From NCBI GenBank assembly GCA_019648995.1, contig BLXT01008249.1, positions 504,646-526,622 of the forward strand: 21,977 nucleotides of DNA. The letters run 5' to 3'. Made by a program: the position numbers and the translations under genes. Source of the stretch: Plakobranchus ocellatus. Its lineage: Eukaryota > Mollusca > Gastropoda > Plakobranchidae. Shown here piece by piece: positions 1 through 9,861 of this stretch (positions within the stretch are counted from its first letter, which is position 1; each line of letters starts with the position of its first letter). The notes under the pieces are model-generated. The model had not been told where the DNA came from. It did no database searches and was given only the letters and a program-made list of their open reading frames with translations.

Positions 1-34
1 CCCCCCCCCCCCCCACACACACACACACACACAC
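1..34. repeat. C14 run and (AC)10 microsatellite
   Basis: Fourteen C followed by ten AC dinucleotides at the window edge. Confidence 0.97.
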
Positions 35-489
35 TCATTTCCATATGTTTATATTGACTCCCTATTTACTGATCTAAATGATTCTAGACAGTTTTGGCAT
101 CCATTAAAAAAAAAAAACAACAAACATTACCTTGAATAAGAACCTATCAATGGCTTTCGGGGAGCTGGGAAAAATCATGGGATTATTTAGAGATGGTTCG
201 AAGGTAGGAAGCATCACATGGAAGAAAATCATCACGAACCGTAAAGATAGGAAAAAATAGAAGTCTGTTGCTTGTGGTATGATACTGGGTGAAAAGAGGC
301 ATTGGCGAAAACAACCATGATGATGGAAGTGCTGTATTTGAGAAAAAACTTCTGTATTTAACTGATCTTACGTGCTTGGTTTATTAGAGCTAAGTAAAGT
401 AACTGTGAAGCCACTGTATATTTTATTTAGACTTGGGACTTACCAGTTCTGTCCCATGGTTTTATATATATGGCACCTTAACTTCGCAG
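35..489 (+). other. ZPR1 intron (partial) upstream of the first visible exon
   Basis: AT-rich DNA ending in the acceptor cttcgcag. The conserved ZPR1 residues expected just before exon a are not present here, so the preceding exon lies outside the window. Confidence 0.75.
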
Positions 490-691
490 CAAGCTGGCAC
501 CACAGCGGGATCCCCAGCTGGTTGTGGCTCATTTTGCCCGCACTCGCGCTCAGGATGAGCAGCTTGGGTTTTTTCTAGAGGACGAGATAGGAGAGGAGAG
601 GCGGGCTGAGGGTTCTGGAGATGGGCCTCATCAGGCTGCCAATCAAGCCGTCGGTCAGGATGATGGTGAAGGCTTCAACAGTCAAAACGAA
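490..691 (+). CDS. ZPR1: ZPR1 exon a: end of first module and acidic linker
   Basis: The acceptor is cttcgcag and the donor is gaa|gtaaaa. The exon enters with one leftover base (phase 2) and leaves in phase 0. It encodes [15 protein letters not shown] and then [10 protein letters not shown], matching the human stretch between the two ZPR1 modules. The linker that follows, rich in D, E, G, Q and A, is longer than I recall for human and shows no recognisable motif. Confidence 0.9.
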
Positions 692-3371
692 GTAAAAGCA
701 ATGTTTTCCTTTGTTAATTTAGATAATTTGTGCGCATTCTGCCAACAAAACATTGTGTATATATGGACAAAACAATTGTTAAGAGAAAGTAGTATTATGG
801 TTTATGCAAAGTGATTCCTGTAGATTTTAAATGATATTGTCAGTTTTTCAATAAATATCATGAGAGAATTAGGGTTGAAATTTCGAATATCATTATGATT
901 TTATTGCGCACTCTATATTCCTATTTTGTGCAAAAGATCATTTTGTAGAGGCATTCCCCAGTTCACCTTTTTGGTTAGTGAGCCAATTTCTTCTTAGTGG
1001 GACACAATTGTGCTTTCTTTTCTTCTTTGTATCTTTTTTTGTTTTGAGACACAATACAGGTATCCCATCTTATGTAATTTTGAGATATAGGCAAGAATGT
1101 CATGGTGTTATATGTTGTAGGCTACCTACCCTTAGGTATCCTTCTAAATTGCTAGTGTCTTTATTTTTCTAAGGCAACAATGATGAGATGAATACAACAT
1201 TGAAACGAGATCTTGAATCTGTCAATCGGCTTAATTTGACCAAATTTGGTCTTTTGTCATAAAAATGGCAGAAAAGGGATAAAAATATTCAGCAAAGTCT
1301 TATTTTCTTAACCTTGGTTAAACACAGTTCGCAAGATGTGATTTTTGAAATATTTGCATTGTATTGATCTTTATTTGAATGAACTGACCTTGCTTATTGC
1401 CTTTTTTCCCGTGTTTAGTTTCTAAATCTAAACAAGGTCTCTCTGAGAAGTCTAAATTAGATCACATCTAGATCTAGTTAGAAGTTGAGTTAACCTCTTG
1501 GTTGCCTGTTGGCTGTTATCAATCTTAAAGTTATCGAACTACTTTTTATATTAGATACACACTTGAAAATGTTTAGCACTGAAGTTTTTTTTCATTAAAA
1601 AAAAATGCATTTTAGATAACACAGAAAATGTCAGTTAAAAAAAAAATGAGCCTTGGGTCCTGCATTTAGGGAAAAAAAAAGTAAAGTGGGTCCCACGCTT
1701 AGTCCCAACCCAGGAGTGGGGCTTTGATCGCTCTTGGCATACAGCATTATGAGGTAGTTTGCCATTGCTTTCCTTGCAGCCTTTACTTTCACCGGGTCTA
1801 AAGACACATAGCTACCCATTTAGTGCTGGGTGGACACAGAGGAGCAATGAAAAATTGGCTTGGCTGGGACTGGGATTCGAACCTTGAACCTCTGACTTGG
1901 TCAATAAACCCTTGTAAATCTTTTGGAAACATGTGTATTTGTAATAAACTTTGTGGACTGGACTGGAGTCTAAGATGACTCTGAAAGCCTTTGTTTCATT
2001 TAAGTAAGATATACTGGTTTTCATTTCTTTTTTTGATCCATCCCAGGTTCTATCATTTCCTACCAATTGCCCGGACTGCAGCTCTCCATGTGATACCAAT
2101 ATGAAACTTGTCAGTATCCTTTCAAACGAACATCTTTTGATAATTACTAATTAGCAGCAAGTGACACAGTTCTTAGATTTTGAAAAGAAGCCCAGTATAT
2201 CATGAACGAGGGACAGAATTGTAAATGATTTACTTAATCATTCAAGGGATGAGAAAAGCAGTCAAAGACACAATAAAAAAAAAGAACAAAACAAAGAAAA
2301 AAACAAAAGAAATTATCTTTTCTGACATGCTTTGAGGTTTGGATAAACTTGTAACGGATGAAAAACTAGCCATTTAAAGCTTTATTTGTGTAGATTGTAG
2401 TTGTGATGCTCGAGATAATGTTGTCTGCCTGAAATCATCGGCAGGCATCTTCAATTATACTTGTGAATGGTGGCATTTGCCCCAGCCTGGCAAGGAACAA
2501 AAACCTGAGATCACTAAAAAAGGGAACATGCTGTGGGATATACGATTTAAAAACCAATCATGCAAACGTTTAGTTTTAGTTCTTAACATTTTTTGTCTAT
2601 ACATATTGTTCATTATGTTAGGGCTTTCCTTTCTGCTTTTTCATTTGTTAAAAAGTATTTTTCCCTCAGTGGTTCTTTTTTTTGTCCTAGAGCATTGTTT
2701 TTAGCAAGTCCTTTTTATTGAACTTTCAATAATTTGCTCGTTCAGCTACATATAATAGAGACGAGAATAATTTTGTACAGCAAATTTTTATTGCAGAGGA
2801 CAGTCACTTGATGTCTACAACCTGTTTCCTTAAGTGTGTCTCTCAGATATTCCTTTTTTCAAAGAAGTGATCATCATGGCCACTACATGTGAAAAATGTG
2901 GTCACCGGGATAATGAAGTGAAGAGCTCTGGCGGTGTCGAGCCTCAGGGGCAACTTATCACCCTACAGATGACCACACCGGAGGACATGTCGAGGGATGT
3001 TCTAAAGGTAGTATGGTCAAGTTCATTTGCCTCAGACTTGAGCAAGGAAGGAGCAATTTATATCATGAACTGATGCATAATGTCGAAATGTATTCTGTAA
3101 GCTTTGAAATAAAAAATTAGGTGCATACATTTTATTTATGGTCCAAGATATACGCTTATTGCTCTAAAAAAAAAAAAAAGAAAAAAGAAATTCCAGGAAA
3201 GGTAAAACAAACTTTAAATCTTTTGTTCTCAAAATTGTCGGAGAAGACTTTTAGATACAAAAACCAGTCTCGAGATATTTACAGTAGCCCCTACTACCAC
3301 ATTGAATTTCAGAATTTGGCATCTGTGCACTTTTTTTATTTTATTTTTGTAAAATTTGACTCCTGCATCAG

Positions 3372-3429
<58 letters not shown>

Positions 3430-6400
3430 ATATATATATTCTCTGTTACTATTACAGAGTGAGACGGCAGATATGAGGATTCTAGAGCTAGGTTTATAGA
3501 TGGGTTTGATTAATTATTTTCTGTTACTGTTACAGAGTGAGACAGCAGGGCTGAGGATTCCAGAGCTGGACTTTGAGATGGAACCGGGCACTCTTGGTGG
3601 GAAGTTCACAACTGTGGAGGGCTTGCTGGAGGACGCTAAAAACCAGGTACTAACTCTTTGACTCGTATATCTGGTGAAAGTTTGATATTGATATGTCAAG
3701 CAATGATCACAACCCCAGTCAAGATATGAACCTTATGATTATTTAAATTGGTTTCGTAAATCAGTCTGTTTACAGTTTTTACATTAAAAAAAAAAAAGGA
3801 ACATCTGATATGTCAATTTTTACCTCGTTTTTTAAATTTAATTCAAGTGGAAATATCAATCTATGGGTGTCTTTTTTATGTAAGAAATTTCAAATTTCAG
3901 ACTTAGTCGTTTGTGATAGCCTTGCATTAAGAACTGTTTAATGAGAATACTGAACTTGCTATCTCAAAGAAATCAATTCAAGATTTTAAAATTTTACTCA
4001 TTCTCTTTCTCTTTTTGAAAATACCAGTCTAAATAAATAGCAAACGATACTTTGAATATTTAAAGCCATTGGTATGGCCTAAAAGTGCATTTTGAATCAT
4101 GAAAACTGGATACAGATATGTTGATTCTGTGTCAAGATTTTTTTTTAAAGGTTAGTTGGAAAGAACAAAAGCATTCATATGCTTTTTGGCAACATCAGCC
4201 AGTGGCTGTTTAATCTGCTTACTGATGGGCATCATGTTATGAAAAAGCATTGAAACAAAAACTATAAAGAAACTTATATTTTATCTTTTTCTTGAAAGTG
4301 TGATTGTAACATCAGGCTTGATAGCCCTAATCTCAAGACAATTGTTATTTTATTGCTCCACAATAGTTTGTACCTAATAAATAACATTTATTTCCACTGC
4401 CTTTTTTTTTTTGGAAGCTGAATTCAAACCCATTCACTAGCGGAGATTCCTCACTAAAGGGTGTGACCTCAAAACTGGATGTCTTCTGTCACAAATTGGA
4501 AGATGTAAGTATTCCTCTTTTCTTTTTATATTTGGCACACAGGGGCACATGATGCTTGAGATAGTTTCACTCTGCGCTGGTGGTAATTCATCTTTTGTTG
4601 AACCCCTGACCTTTTAACTTATATAATGCTTGTTAAACAGATGAAGATTTTTTTTTTTTGAAACGAAGAACCACATGAGATGTAACATTTAAAGATAGTG
4701 CTGTTGATCATCAAGCTGTCTTTGAGCTTGTGTCCTTTGATGTTTGGCAATGCTATGAAAGCTTATGAGTTTAGAAACTTTCGTCTGAGTGCGAGTGGAA
4801 ATCCAGCTGTTTTTGAATTTGTGCTCTTTTGATCCTTAAGCAATGGTATAGAAGCAGCAGTTTTTGGTGTTGTCTTTTTGTTTTGAGGCTAGCTTGTTTA
4901 CTCTATAATGTATCATCAACACTGGCAAATGTCTGAGAAAATCGCTCCTAAAAGTCTTTTTGGTTAGGACTGTTTTGAAATATGCCACATACCACTTAAG
5001 TGTATCTTGTTTAGACACTCAGGCTTGTTTTTGTGGTATCAGATATTTTTTTTCAACAATGATATACCCTGTTATGGTTCTCTCAAGACCAGGCCTAGAT
5101 AGATACGCACATCTGGGACTAAAAAAAAAAACCAGTCCTATTGATTATGTAGGTACATCTGGGACTTAAAAAAAAAAAACCAGTCCTATTGATTATGTAG
5201 GCACATCTGGGACTTAAAAAAAAAAAAAAACAGTCCTATTGATTATGTAGGTACATCTGGGACTTAAACAAAAAATAGTCCTATTGGTTATGGTTTTAAC
5301 ATCCCATAAGTTCCATAAGTATCTTTTGGAGAGACTGTCGCTCTGTTGTCAGAAGTTGGATGAAATAATAGTATGTAAGGCCTGGGATCAAGACACAGGC
5401 ACTTGAATCTGATGCATCCCTTTTTAACATTCGTTTGAAATATATTTGAATCAAATTGCTTTGCATAAATTTGACTTAGCTTTTTGAGGACTTAGCTTGT
5501 CAAAGTTTATATAAAAAACTTTTTAAAAGAAAACAACACTTTTGATATGTAAGTTGTTACTTGTGGCTCATTAAAACTATTTTTTGTTTTTGTTTTGTTT
5601 TGTTATATCTCTTCCATACATACAATCATTACACCAAGAGTATAATATCCTTACTTGCAAAATAATAAACCTCTTTTAATTTAAAATGCTGGAAAGCAGA
5701 TATTGTGTTTTGAATTACATTACAAGCAAATTCAGTTTTTTTGCATATGTATACAAAAATTGGGAGAGAGAACTGTAATATATATATGTATATATAATTT
5801 GACATATCACAACATGTTATTAATTATAATATAGTCTGATTTTGGTCAATTCTAGTGTATTGAGATTCCTTTCTTTTGCAGGTAATTGTAGCTTCTATTG
5901 AAATTCTCTATAATGTAACAGCAAATTTTTTTTCTCTTTTGATTTTCCAGATTATTAAAGGCAAGGTCAGGGGTTATCATTTTGTATTGGATGACCCAGC
6001 AGGGAACAGCTTCATTCAGGTATGTTAAATTAAAGTCTTACATAAATAGAATAATATATAATAATTTATGTCGAGCTTAAAATTTGTTGATATGGCTTAT
6101 AGTTTTCAATTTTAGGATTAAATTTGCATCCAGCCACTTTGCATTGAATCTGACCTTTACTCATTTGCATACCTTCGTCTTCTGCCTTTTATTTGGCTGC
6201 ATGCAGGTTATAATGTAAAAAATGACAGTCTTGTTTTATTTAGATAAACTTTAAAAAAAAATAGAATAAAATAGCGAGTTTTCCAATGATGCTGAATTTG
6301 TCATTTGTCATCTTTCAGAGCTTGTGTGCTCCAGAGCCAGATCCTCAGCTAGAGGTGACGAGGTATGAACGCAACTGGGACCAGAATGAGGAGCTCGGAC

Positions 6401-6438
6401 TTAACGATATGAAGACAGAAAACTACGAGGAGACGTAA
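490..6438 (+). CDS. ZPR1: ZPR1 zinc-finger protein, C-terminal part, seven exons (5' partial)
   Basis: Exons: 490-691, 2047-2113, 2847-3007, 3536-3646, 4418-4504, 5951-6019, 6319-6438. They join in frame to 271 residues plus stop, with consistent phases and GT-AG borders throughout. The product matches the C-terminal part of ZPR1, a conserved protein that in other animals binds eEF1A and is linked to growth-factor signalling and SMN. Visible parts are the end of the first ZPR1 module ([10 protein letters not shown]), an acidic linker, the second C4 zinc finger (CPDC, 25 residues, CEKC, the same spacing as human) and the second alpha/beta domain with [18 protein letters not shown] and DDPAGNSF. 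It ends in [12 protein letters not shown], close to the human C-terminus. The first zinc finger and N-terminus lie upstream of the window; no exon was seen in 1-489. No frameshift or internal stop was found. Confidence 0.95.
692..2046 (+). other. ZPR1 intron carrying a SINE copy
   Basis: This AT-rich intron holds several A runs and a tRNA-derived SINE copy in reverse orientation at about 1683-1902. The open frames inside it have no family resemblance. Confidence 0.85.
1683..1902 (-). mobile_element. tRNA-derived SINE, copy 1 (reverse orientation)
   Basis: Read on the minus strand, the block begins with a perfect pol III B-box-like sequence, GGTTCGAATCC (1873-1883). It continues into a body that aligns with a second copy at 9862-10080 in the opposite orientation. 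Shared words include 18 of 19 bases at 1831-1849 versus 9910-9928, and 18 of 20 bases at 1763-1782 versus 9967-9986. Both copies end near a GGGAC(C/T)CACTTTA motif. No A box is evident, so this copy is probably 5' truncated. It lies in a ZPR1 intron. The exact SINE family could not be named from sequence alone. Confidence 0.75.
2047..2113 (+). CDS. ZPR1: ZPR1 exon b: first half of the second zinc finger
   Basis: The acceptor is tcccag. The exon reads [14 protein letters not shown] and then TNMKLV, carrying the first cysteine pair (CPDC). A donor at gtcagt would break the frame; the donor one step on, gtatcc after 2113, leaves phase 1 and restores N-I-P-F-F-K across the junction. Confidence 0.9.
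2114..2846 (+). other. ZPR1 intron, no further feature
   Basis: This is AT-rich intron sequence with A runs near 2275-2310. A small TGCCTG/CAGGCA hairpin lies near 2428-2448. No coding signal or repeat family was seen. Confidence 0.75.
2847..3007 (+). CDS. ZPR1: ZPR1 exon c: second cysteine pair and start of alpha/beta domain
   Basis: The acceptor is tctcag and the donor gtagta. The exon enters in phase 1 and leaves in phase 0. It encodes [20 protein letters not shown], followed by [13 protein letters not shown] and the stretch ending EDMSRDVLK. It is among the most conserved parts of ZPR1 and fixes the family identity. Confidence 0.95.
3374..3424. repeat. (AT)n microsatellite
   Basis: About 25 uninterrupted AT dinucleotides, followed by a short imperfect TA extension to about 3440. 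It abuts the duplicated acceptor just downstream. Confidence 0.95.
3440..3505 (+). pseudogene. Partial duplicate of ZPR1 exon d acceptor and 5' end (decoy splice site)
   Basis: The polypyrimidine tract, AG and first codons of the true exon at 3536 are repeated 78 bases upstream. The copy reads tctgttactattacag|AGTGAGACGGCAG against ttctgttactgttacag|AGTGAGACAGCAG. From 3458 it encodes [13 protein letters not shown] and then a TAG stop at 3497-3499. Similarity fades after about 3505. Splicing to this site and reading through would end translation early, so the true acceptor must be 3536. It is either a harmless relic of a local tandem duplication or a decoy site. Confidence 0.8.
3536..3646 (+). 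CDS. ZPR1: ZPR1 exon d
   Basis: This exon is phase 0 at both ends and 37 codons long, encoding [18 protein letters not shown], then [24 protein letters not shown] and the GGKFTT(V/L)EGLL motif are ZPR1 hallmarks. The donor is gtacta. Confidence 0.95.
3647..4417 (+). other. ZPR1 intron, no further feature
   Basis: AT-rich intron. The only structure seen is a perfect 8-bp hairpin at 4167-4186 (AAAAGCAT, TCAT loop, ATGCTTTT). Confidence 0.75.
4418..4504 (+). CDS. ZPR1: ZPR1 exon e
   Basis: The acceptor is ttttggaag and the donor a consensus gtaagt. The 29 codons carry NPFTSGDSS, matching human NPFTLGDSS, followed by a helical stretch ending KLED. Confidence 0.93.
4710..4856. repeat. Imperfect direct repeat pair, about 50 bp each
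   Basis: Blocks starting at 4710 and 4801 share ATC(A/C)AGCTGT(C/T)TTTGA, then TTTGTG or CTTGTG, TTTGAT, GCAATG(C/G)TAT and AAGC in the same order. They look like a diverged local duplication offset by 91 bases. Confidence 0.6.
5109..5293. repeat. Tandem minisatellite, four copies of 46-50 bp
   Basis: ACATCTGGGACT starts at 5109, 5155, 5203 and 5253. Each is followed by an A run, then CAGTCCTATTG(A/G)TTATG. Successive units lengthen (46, 48, 50) mainly through A-run length. GGACT before and AGTCC after the A run are complementary, so each unit can fold as a small A-loop hairpin. Confidence 0.93.
5951..6019 (+). CDS. ZPR1: ZPR1 exon f
   Basis: The acceptor is gattttccag and the donor gtatgt. 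Its 23 codons end in [13 protein letters not shown], matching human FIMDDPAGNSYLQ, the conserved loop of the second ZPR1 module. Confidence 0.95.
6020..6318 (+). other. Last ZPR1 intron
   Basis: AT-rich intron bounded by gtatgt and ctttcag, with no further feature. Confidence 0.8.
6319..6438 (+). CDS. ZPR1: ZPR1 terminal exon
   Basis: The acceptor is tctttcag. Forty codons including a TAA stop (6436-6438) encode [19 protein letters not shown], then [17 protein letters not shown]. The human protein runs a few residues further after the shared NDMKTE. Confidence 0.95.
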   Translation, partial: SLCAPEPDPQLEVTRYERNWDQNEELGLNDMKTENYEET

Positions 6439-6741
6439 CAGTGCGGAGAGCGGGCACTCTCTGCCTCGCTGTAGTTTGTTTCAAATGTGTCATGAATCAT
6501 TTAGTTACGGGTTTAGCATTGAAGATAGGTGTGGTTAGTTCACTTTCGATTTCCACAGAGGGCTTTGTATTTCTCAATCTGGCAAAGTTCTCCCGTTGAA
6601 GCATAAAGTCTAGATAGATGTTCCGTGCCAAGCTTTGGGCGTCTTAATTTGTTTATATGCATAGGGGGCCTGATCAAGTGAACAGTGTCAACTCGTATAC
6701 ATTTATGTCTTCTTTGATTCATATTAAAAAAAAAAAAACTA
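6439..6741 (+). other. ZPR1 3' untranslated region (proximal part)
   Basis: Non-coding sequence after the ZPR1 stop. ATTAAA at 6723-6728 leads into a 14-base A run just before the inferred transposon insertion at 6740. It could be a proximal poly(A) signal or simply A-rich DNA. Confidence 0.5.
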
Positions 6742-7585
6742 CAGTGGAACACGTTTAAACCGAAATTCTATGGAATATGATTTCTATTTTTGGTTTAAAC
6801 ATATTTTGGTTTAAGCATAGTGCATTTAATAAGTAAGATTAAAAGGAGAGTAACCATCCTTTGAAATATTAAGTTAAATCAATCCCACCCATCGTCACAC
6901 CGTAATGTGAATGAACACGCCAATCTACAAATCTTTTTCTCTTTCTTATCCATTTCTTTATCTCCTTCTCTTTCCTTTTCAATTAAGAGGTTATTGCGCC
7001 TGTTATCGATGTAGAATAATAGAGCTCCCACAACTTTAACATCGCCTAAGTAAGATTTCTGGTCCTGAAGTCTCTACTGTTACAATTTAATAATCGCCTA
7101 AGTTTCCCTGTACTGAAGTTCTCAGCAAGACAGATGGCTATTACCCGCTGTGATGCAACAGTGTTTGCTTAGCTTAGCGCTGACAGGACCTAGACATGTA
7201 GGGAGTGCCTGGAACGGTCCTGCTGCATAACTGAGTGGTGGAAGAGAAGGGATGGGCAGGTGTGTGCACTAGACCTAGCCAGACATCAGGCCTGGCCGTC
7301 TGTAGTGTGAGGTACCGGTAACTAACAGTAATGGGTTTGTGTGGAGTAATGCGAGAAAGAAGGGGAAGGGCAAGGTGTGTTTAAAAAAAAAAAGTTTTAT
7401 TTTTCATGTGTCGGTCGGACAGTGACTGGGCTTTCCTGGTAGTTTTTATTTCACTTTAGCGATAGTTTGGCGGCCAACGCTTTCGGTTTACCGCATGTTT
7501 AATAAGAAAGAATAAGAGGAAAAGCGTAAAGCTCTTCAATTTCTTTTTGGTTTAGCTGTTTAAGGTTTAGGTGTGGTCTACTGTA
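6740..7585. mobile_element. Probable pogo/Tigger-like non-autonomous DNA transposon
   Basis: The left end is TA-CAGTGGAACACGTTTAAACC (from 6740); the right end reads GGTTTAGGTGTGGTCTACTG-TA (to 7585). As inverted ends they match at about 17 of 24 positions by hand alignment, and both are flanked by TA, the target of Tc1/mariner/pogo elements. A subterminal inverted repeat, GTTTAAACCGAAAT (6753-6766) versus ATTTTTGGTTTAAAC (6786-6800), is also typical of pogo-type MITEs. The interior of about 840 bp has no transposase reading frame. It carries a short imperfect direct repeat around CGCCTAAG (about 7043 and 7095). The ends are degenerate, so this is an old copy or a chance resemblance. Confidence 0.5.
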
Positions 7586-7633
7586 TTTGTATAAATGTTG
7601 AAAAATAATCTTTGGAAAAAAACTGCAGAGAAG

Positions 7634-7639
7634 AATAAA
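7634..7639 (+). terminator. Candidate ZPR1 poly(A) signal AATAAA
   Basis: AATAAA lies about 1.2 kb past the ZPR1 stop and about 50 bp beyond the inferred transposon, followed by T-rich sequence. It is a plausible distal cleavage signal, but the window is rich in chance AATAAA matches. Confidence 0.35.
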
Positions 7640-9795
7640 AACTTTATTTCAGCAATTCATCCTTTTTTTCCTTTTAAATTTCTGTTTTAAAATGTCAACG
7701 AAGTGATATATGAAAAAAAAGAATTGAGGAGATTTTTATACACTTGTATTAAACTCATTTTTGTTTGCATGTATTCAGAACCCTCTTGTAGTTTTAGCCT
7801 GTTAGTTGTAAAACTTCTTTGGACTGCATTTTAAAACAAATTACAAAAACTCTTTTCTTGTCCATACCTGTTGTTGTTTTCAAAGAAAAAAAAAGTATTT
7901 ATTCATGCATTGTTTAAAAAAAGTGCATTGTTCAGGATTTCTATGAGAAAAAATGCACTTCATATCTACAATTATTATTTATTTCATTACATTTTTTTTG
8001 GTCTTTCCACTGCAACTTCTAATAAAGGTAGAAATTGGACTCTAGAAGGAGTGGCTTATTATTAGATTAATATTTGTTGCCTTGTTTTAAATGCACAACT
8101 AAATAAATTTGTGGGTTATATGTGTTGAGTTATAGCTTGCTTATTTGGTTCTGACAAAATCATAAGGCCTAGTAATTTTTTTATTATTTTTTTATGACTT
8201 GAATGACATACTGAGGAATAACTTCGTTAGTTGATATGTTTAGAAACGGTAAAATACAAACAGTAAAATTTGTAAAATACAAATTTTACATATGACACTT
8301 TTTAAAAATAAAAACAGTTCCATCATTTGAAATTTATGCTTGGTGACAGAGCAATTAATGGCAACCAATTTTAATCACCGAGCTTCAAAGGTTTGATTTA
8401 TGTTGAGATAAGGATGGGGCCTCATCATGAGCCATATCTCATGGTTCTAGCATAGAAGCACAGGTGCTTGACAACCTTGTCCCTGCTAACAATCATAATC
8501 TGTCATCAGTTAGCAAACCCATCTTGTTTAATCCAACAAACTGTGTTAAGAATGAATTGTCTGCTCTTTCTTTTTCCCGGCAATTTCAATTTGTATTGCG
8601 TGGGAAAATAACCAAAGAAGATTGAATGAAAGAAGTCTTTGTTAATCATGTGATTGTACTAAGGCAGGCTTAAGTCACAGAATTCCCTTGTGAGATGCAG
8701 GCTTCAAAAACCAAAAACTTGTGTATATATACCCACTGCTATCGCCACACAAACAAAAAAAACGGACATTATTATTTCAGAACTTTCTGGCCAAATTGTA
8801 TGAAATAAACAGTTCTCTTCTCATAAACAGCTCTACTTTCACTCACAAGGCTCAGGGTGATTTTTAATTTTGGTTGGTTCATTCAAGGCAAAATTAAATC
8901 GACTACGCCCTTCATGTACGTCATGATAGGTTCATTTGGTTTGGTATCTATTTTATGTTTGAATATGCAAGAGTTTTTTAAATGTGGTCATCAGAAAAAC
9001 ATATTAAGATTTATCCTACATGATAACTTTTTTTGGGGGAAAAAAAATCATAATCAATACAAACTGAGATACTAATCATCATTATGTCTGCATATGCATA
9101 TTTACAGGCTATAGTATCTCATATAAAATCATTGTCAATAAAACTAAGCAAAAATAAATAAATAAAAACAATTACTGACTCTTTCTTGTGCTTTTAAAGT
9201 CTCTGTAGAAATGTGGTTTTTAAAATTCTTTTAGAAATGAGATATGTGTTTGTAATGTTGAATAAATATTGAAAACAGCAAAATGGCTTGTGGATTATTA
9301 TTTTACTATACTTTTTTGTTTCCAAAAAAAAACCCCAAAAACTATGCAGTAATGCAGAGTTTAGAATTTATGTTCATTTCTCTGTGGATGATAAATATAG
9401 ATATATACTATAGGTTTTTAAATTCTTTTTTATTTTTATCACATGGCAAGACATACCAAGATGTTGAGGTTTGTCTGTGTTTGCATGAGTGAGCTTCTTT
9501 ACTTTTCTTTTTTTTTTTTGTCCTAGAATCTCAGCATTAAAAGTCACTGTTGCTTTTTGCTATGCCGGGGTTGCTGATTTTTAATATATAATTAATACTT
9601 CGCCTCTAAAGTTTCTGCTTCAAAGAATATACATGTGCTATTAACTTATAGGATTAATAGGGGATTGTGGAATTTTCATCTTTTTCCTTCAAAAGAAATT
9701 ATAAAGTACAGATGTTTGCTCAAAAACCTACCACATTCTAGGCGAAATACAAAATACTTGCATATTATTGAAAATAAAATTTCATGATTGTAAAG
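7640..9795. other. Intergenic AT-rich DNA
   Basis: No gene seen. The open frames here are low-complexity K/F/I/Y-rich translations without family resemblance. A perfect 12-bp hairpin at 8263-8289 is listed separately. Confidence 0.75.
8263..8289. repeat. Perfect 12-bp inverted repeat (AAA loop)
   Basis: GTAAAATTTGTA, AAA, TACAAATTTTAC. All twelve arm positions pair. The related string GGTAAAATACAAACAG just upstream suggests it grew by local duplication. Function unknown. Confidence 0.9.
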
Positions 9796-9799
9796 GCAT

Positions 9800-9816
9800 G
9801 GAGGGTCAGACCCTCC
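9800..9816. repeat. Perfect GC-rich 8-bp inverted repeat
   Basis: GGAGGGTC-A-GACCCTCC, in unusually GC-rich surroundings for this window, immediately upstream of SINE copy 2. It may be part of that insertion's 5' region. Confidence 0.85.
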
Positions 9817-9861
9817 TCAGTTAGGTGGATTCGGGCTTTTAGGCCCTCTTCATGTCAGGGG

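Larger units (their letters stand above)
3008..3535 (+). other. ZPR1 intron with AT microsatellite and duplicated exon start
   Basis: This intron contains an A-rich run near 3167-3187, a long AT microsatellite (3374-3424) and a partial copy of the next exon's acceptor and start (3440-3505). The latter two are listed separately. Confidence 0.85.
4505..5950 (+). other. ZPR1 intron with short tandem repeats
   Basis: The largest ZPR1 intron in the window. It holds an imperfect direct repeat of about 50 bp offset by 91 bases (4710 and 4801), a four-copy tandem array at 5109-5293 and otherwise plain AT-rich DNA. No exon-like conservation was seen. Confidence 0.8.

Noticed and set aside
1811-1902. 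Possible tRNA gene because of a perfect B box
   Set aside because: There is no matching A box, acceptor stem or anticodon arm at the right spacing. The block aligns with the second SINE copy instead.
1631-2099. Minus-strand frames of 62 and 95 residues
   Set aside because: They arise from the SINE body and from the antisense of a ZPR1 exon.
3458-3491. The duplicated exon start as an alternative 34-base exon ending at the GT of 3492
   Set aside because: The donor context (ctag|gtttat) is weak and 34 bases would shift the frame. There is no support without transcript data.
5109-5293. CRISPR-like spacing of repeated units
   Set aside because: Units are directly contiguous with no unique spacers, and the setting is a eukaryotic intron. 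It is a minisatellite.
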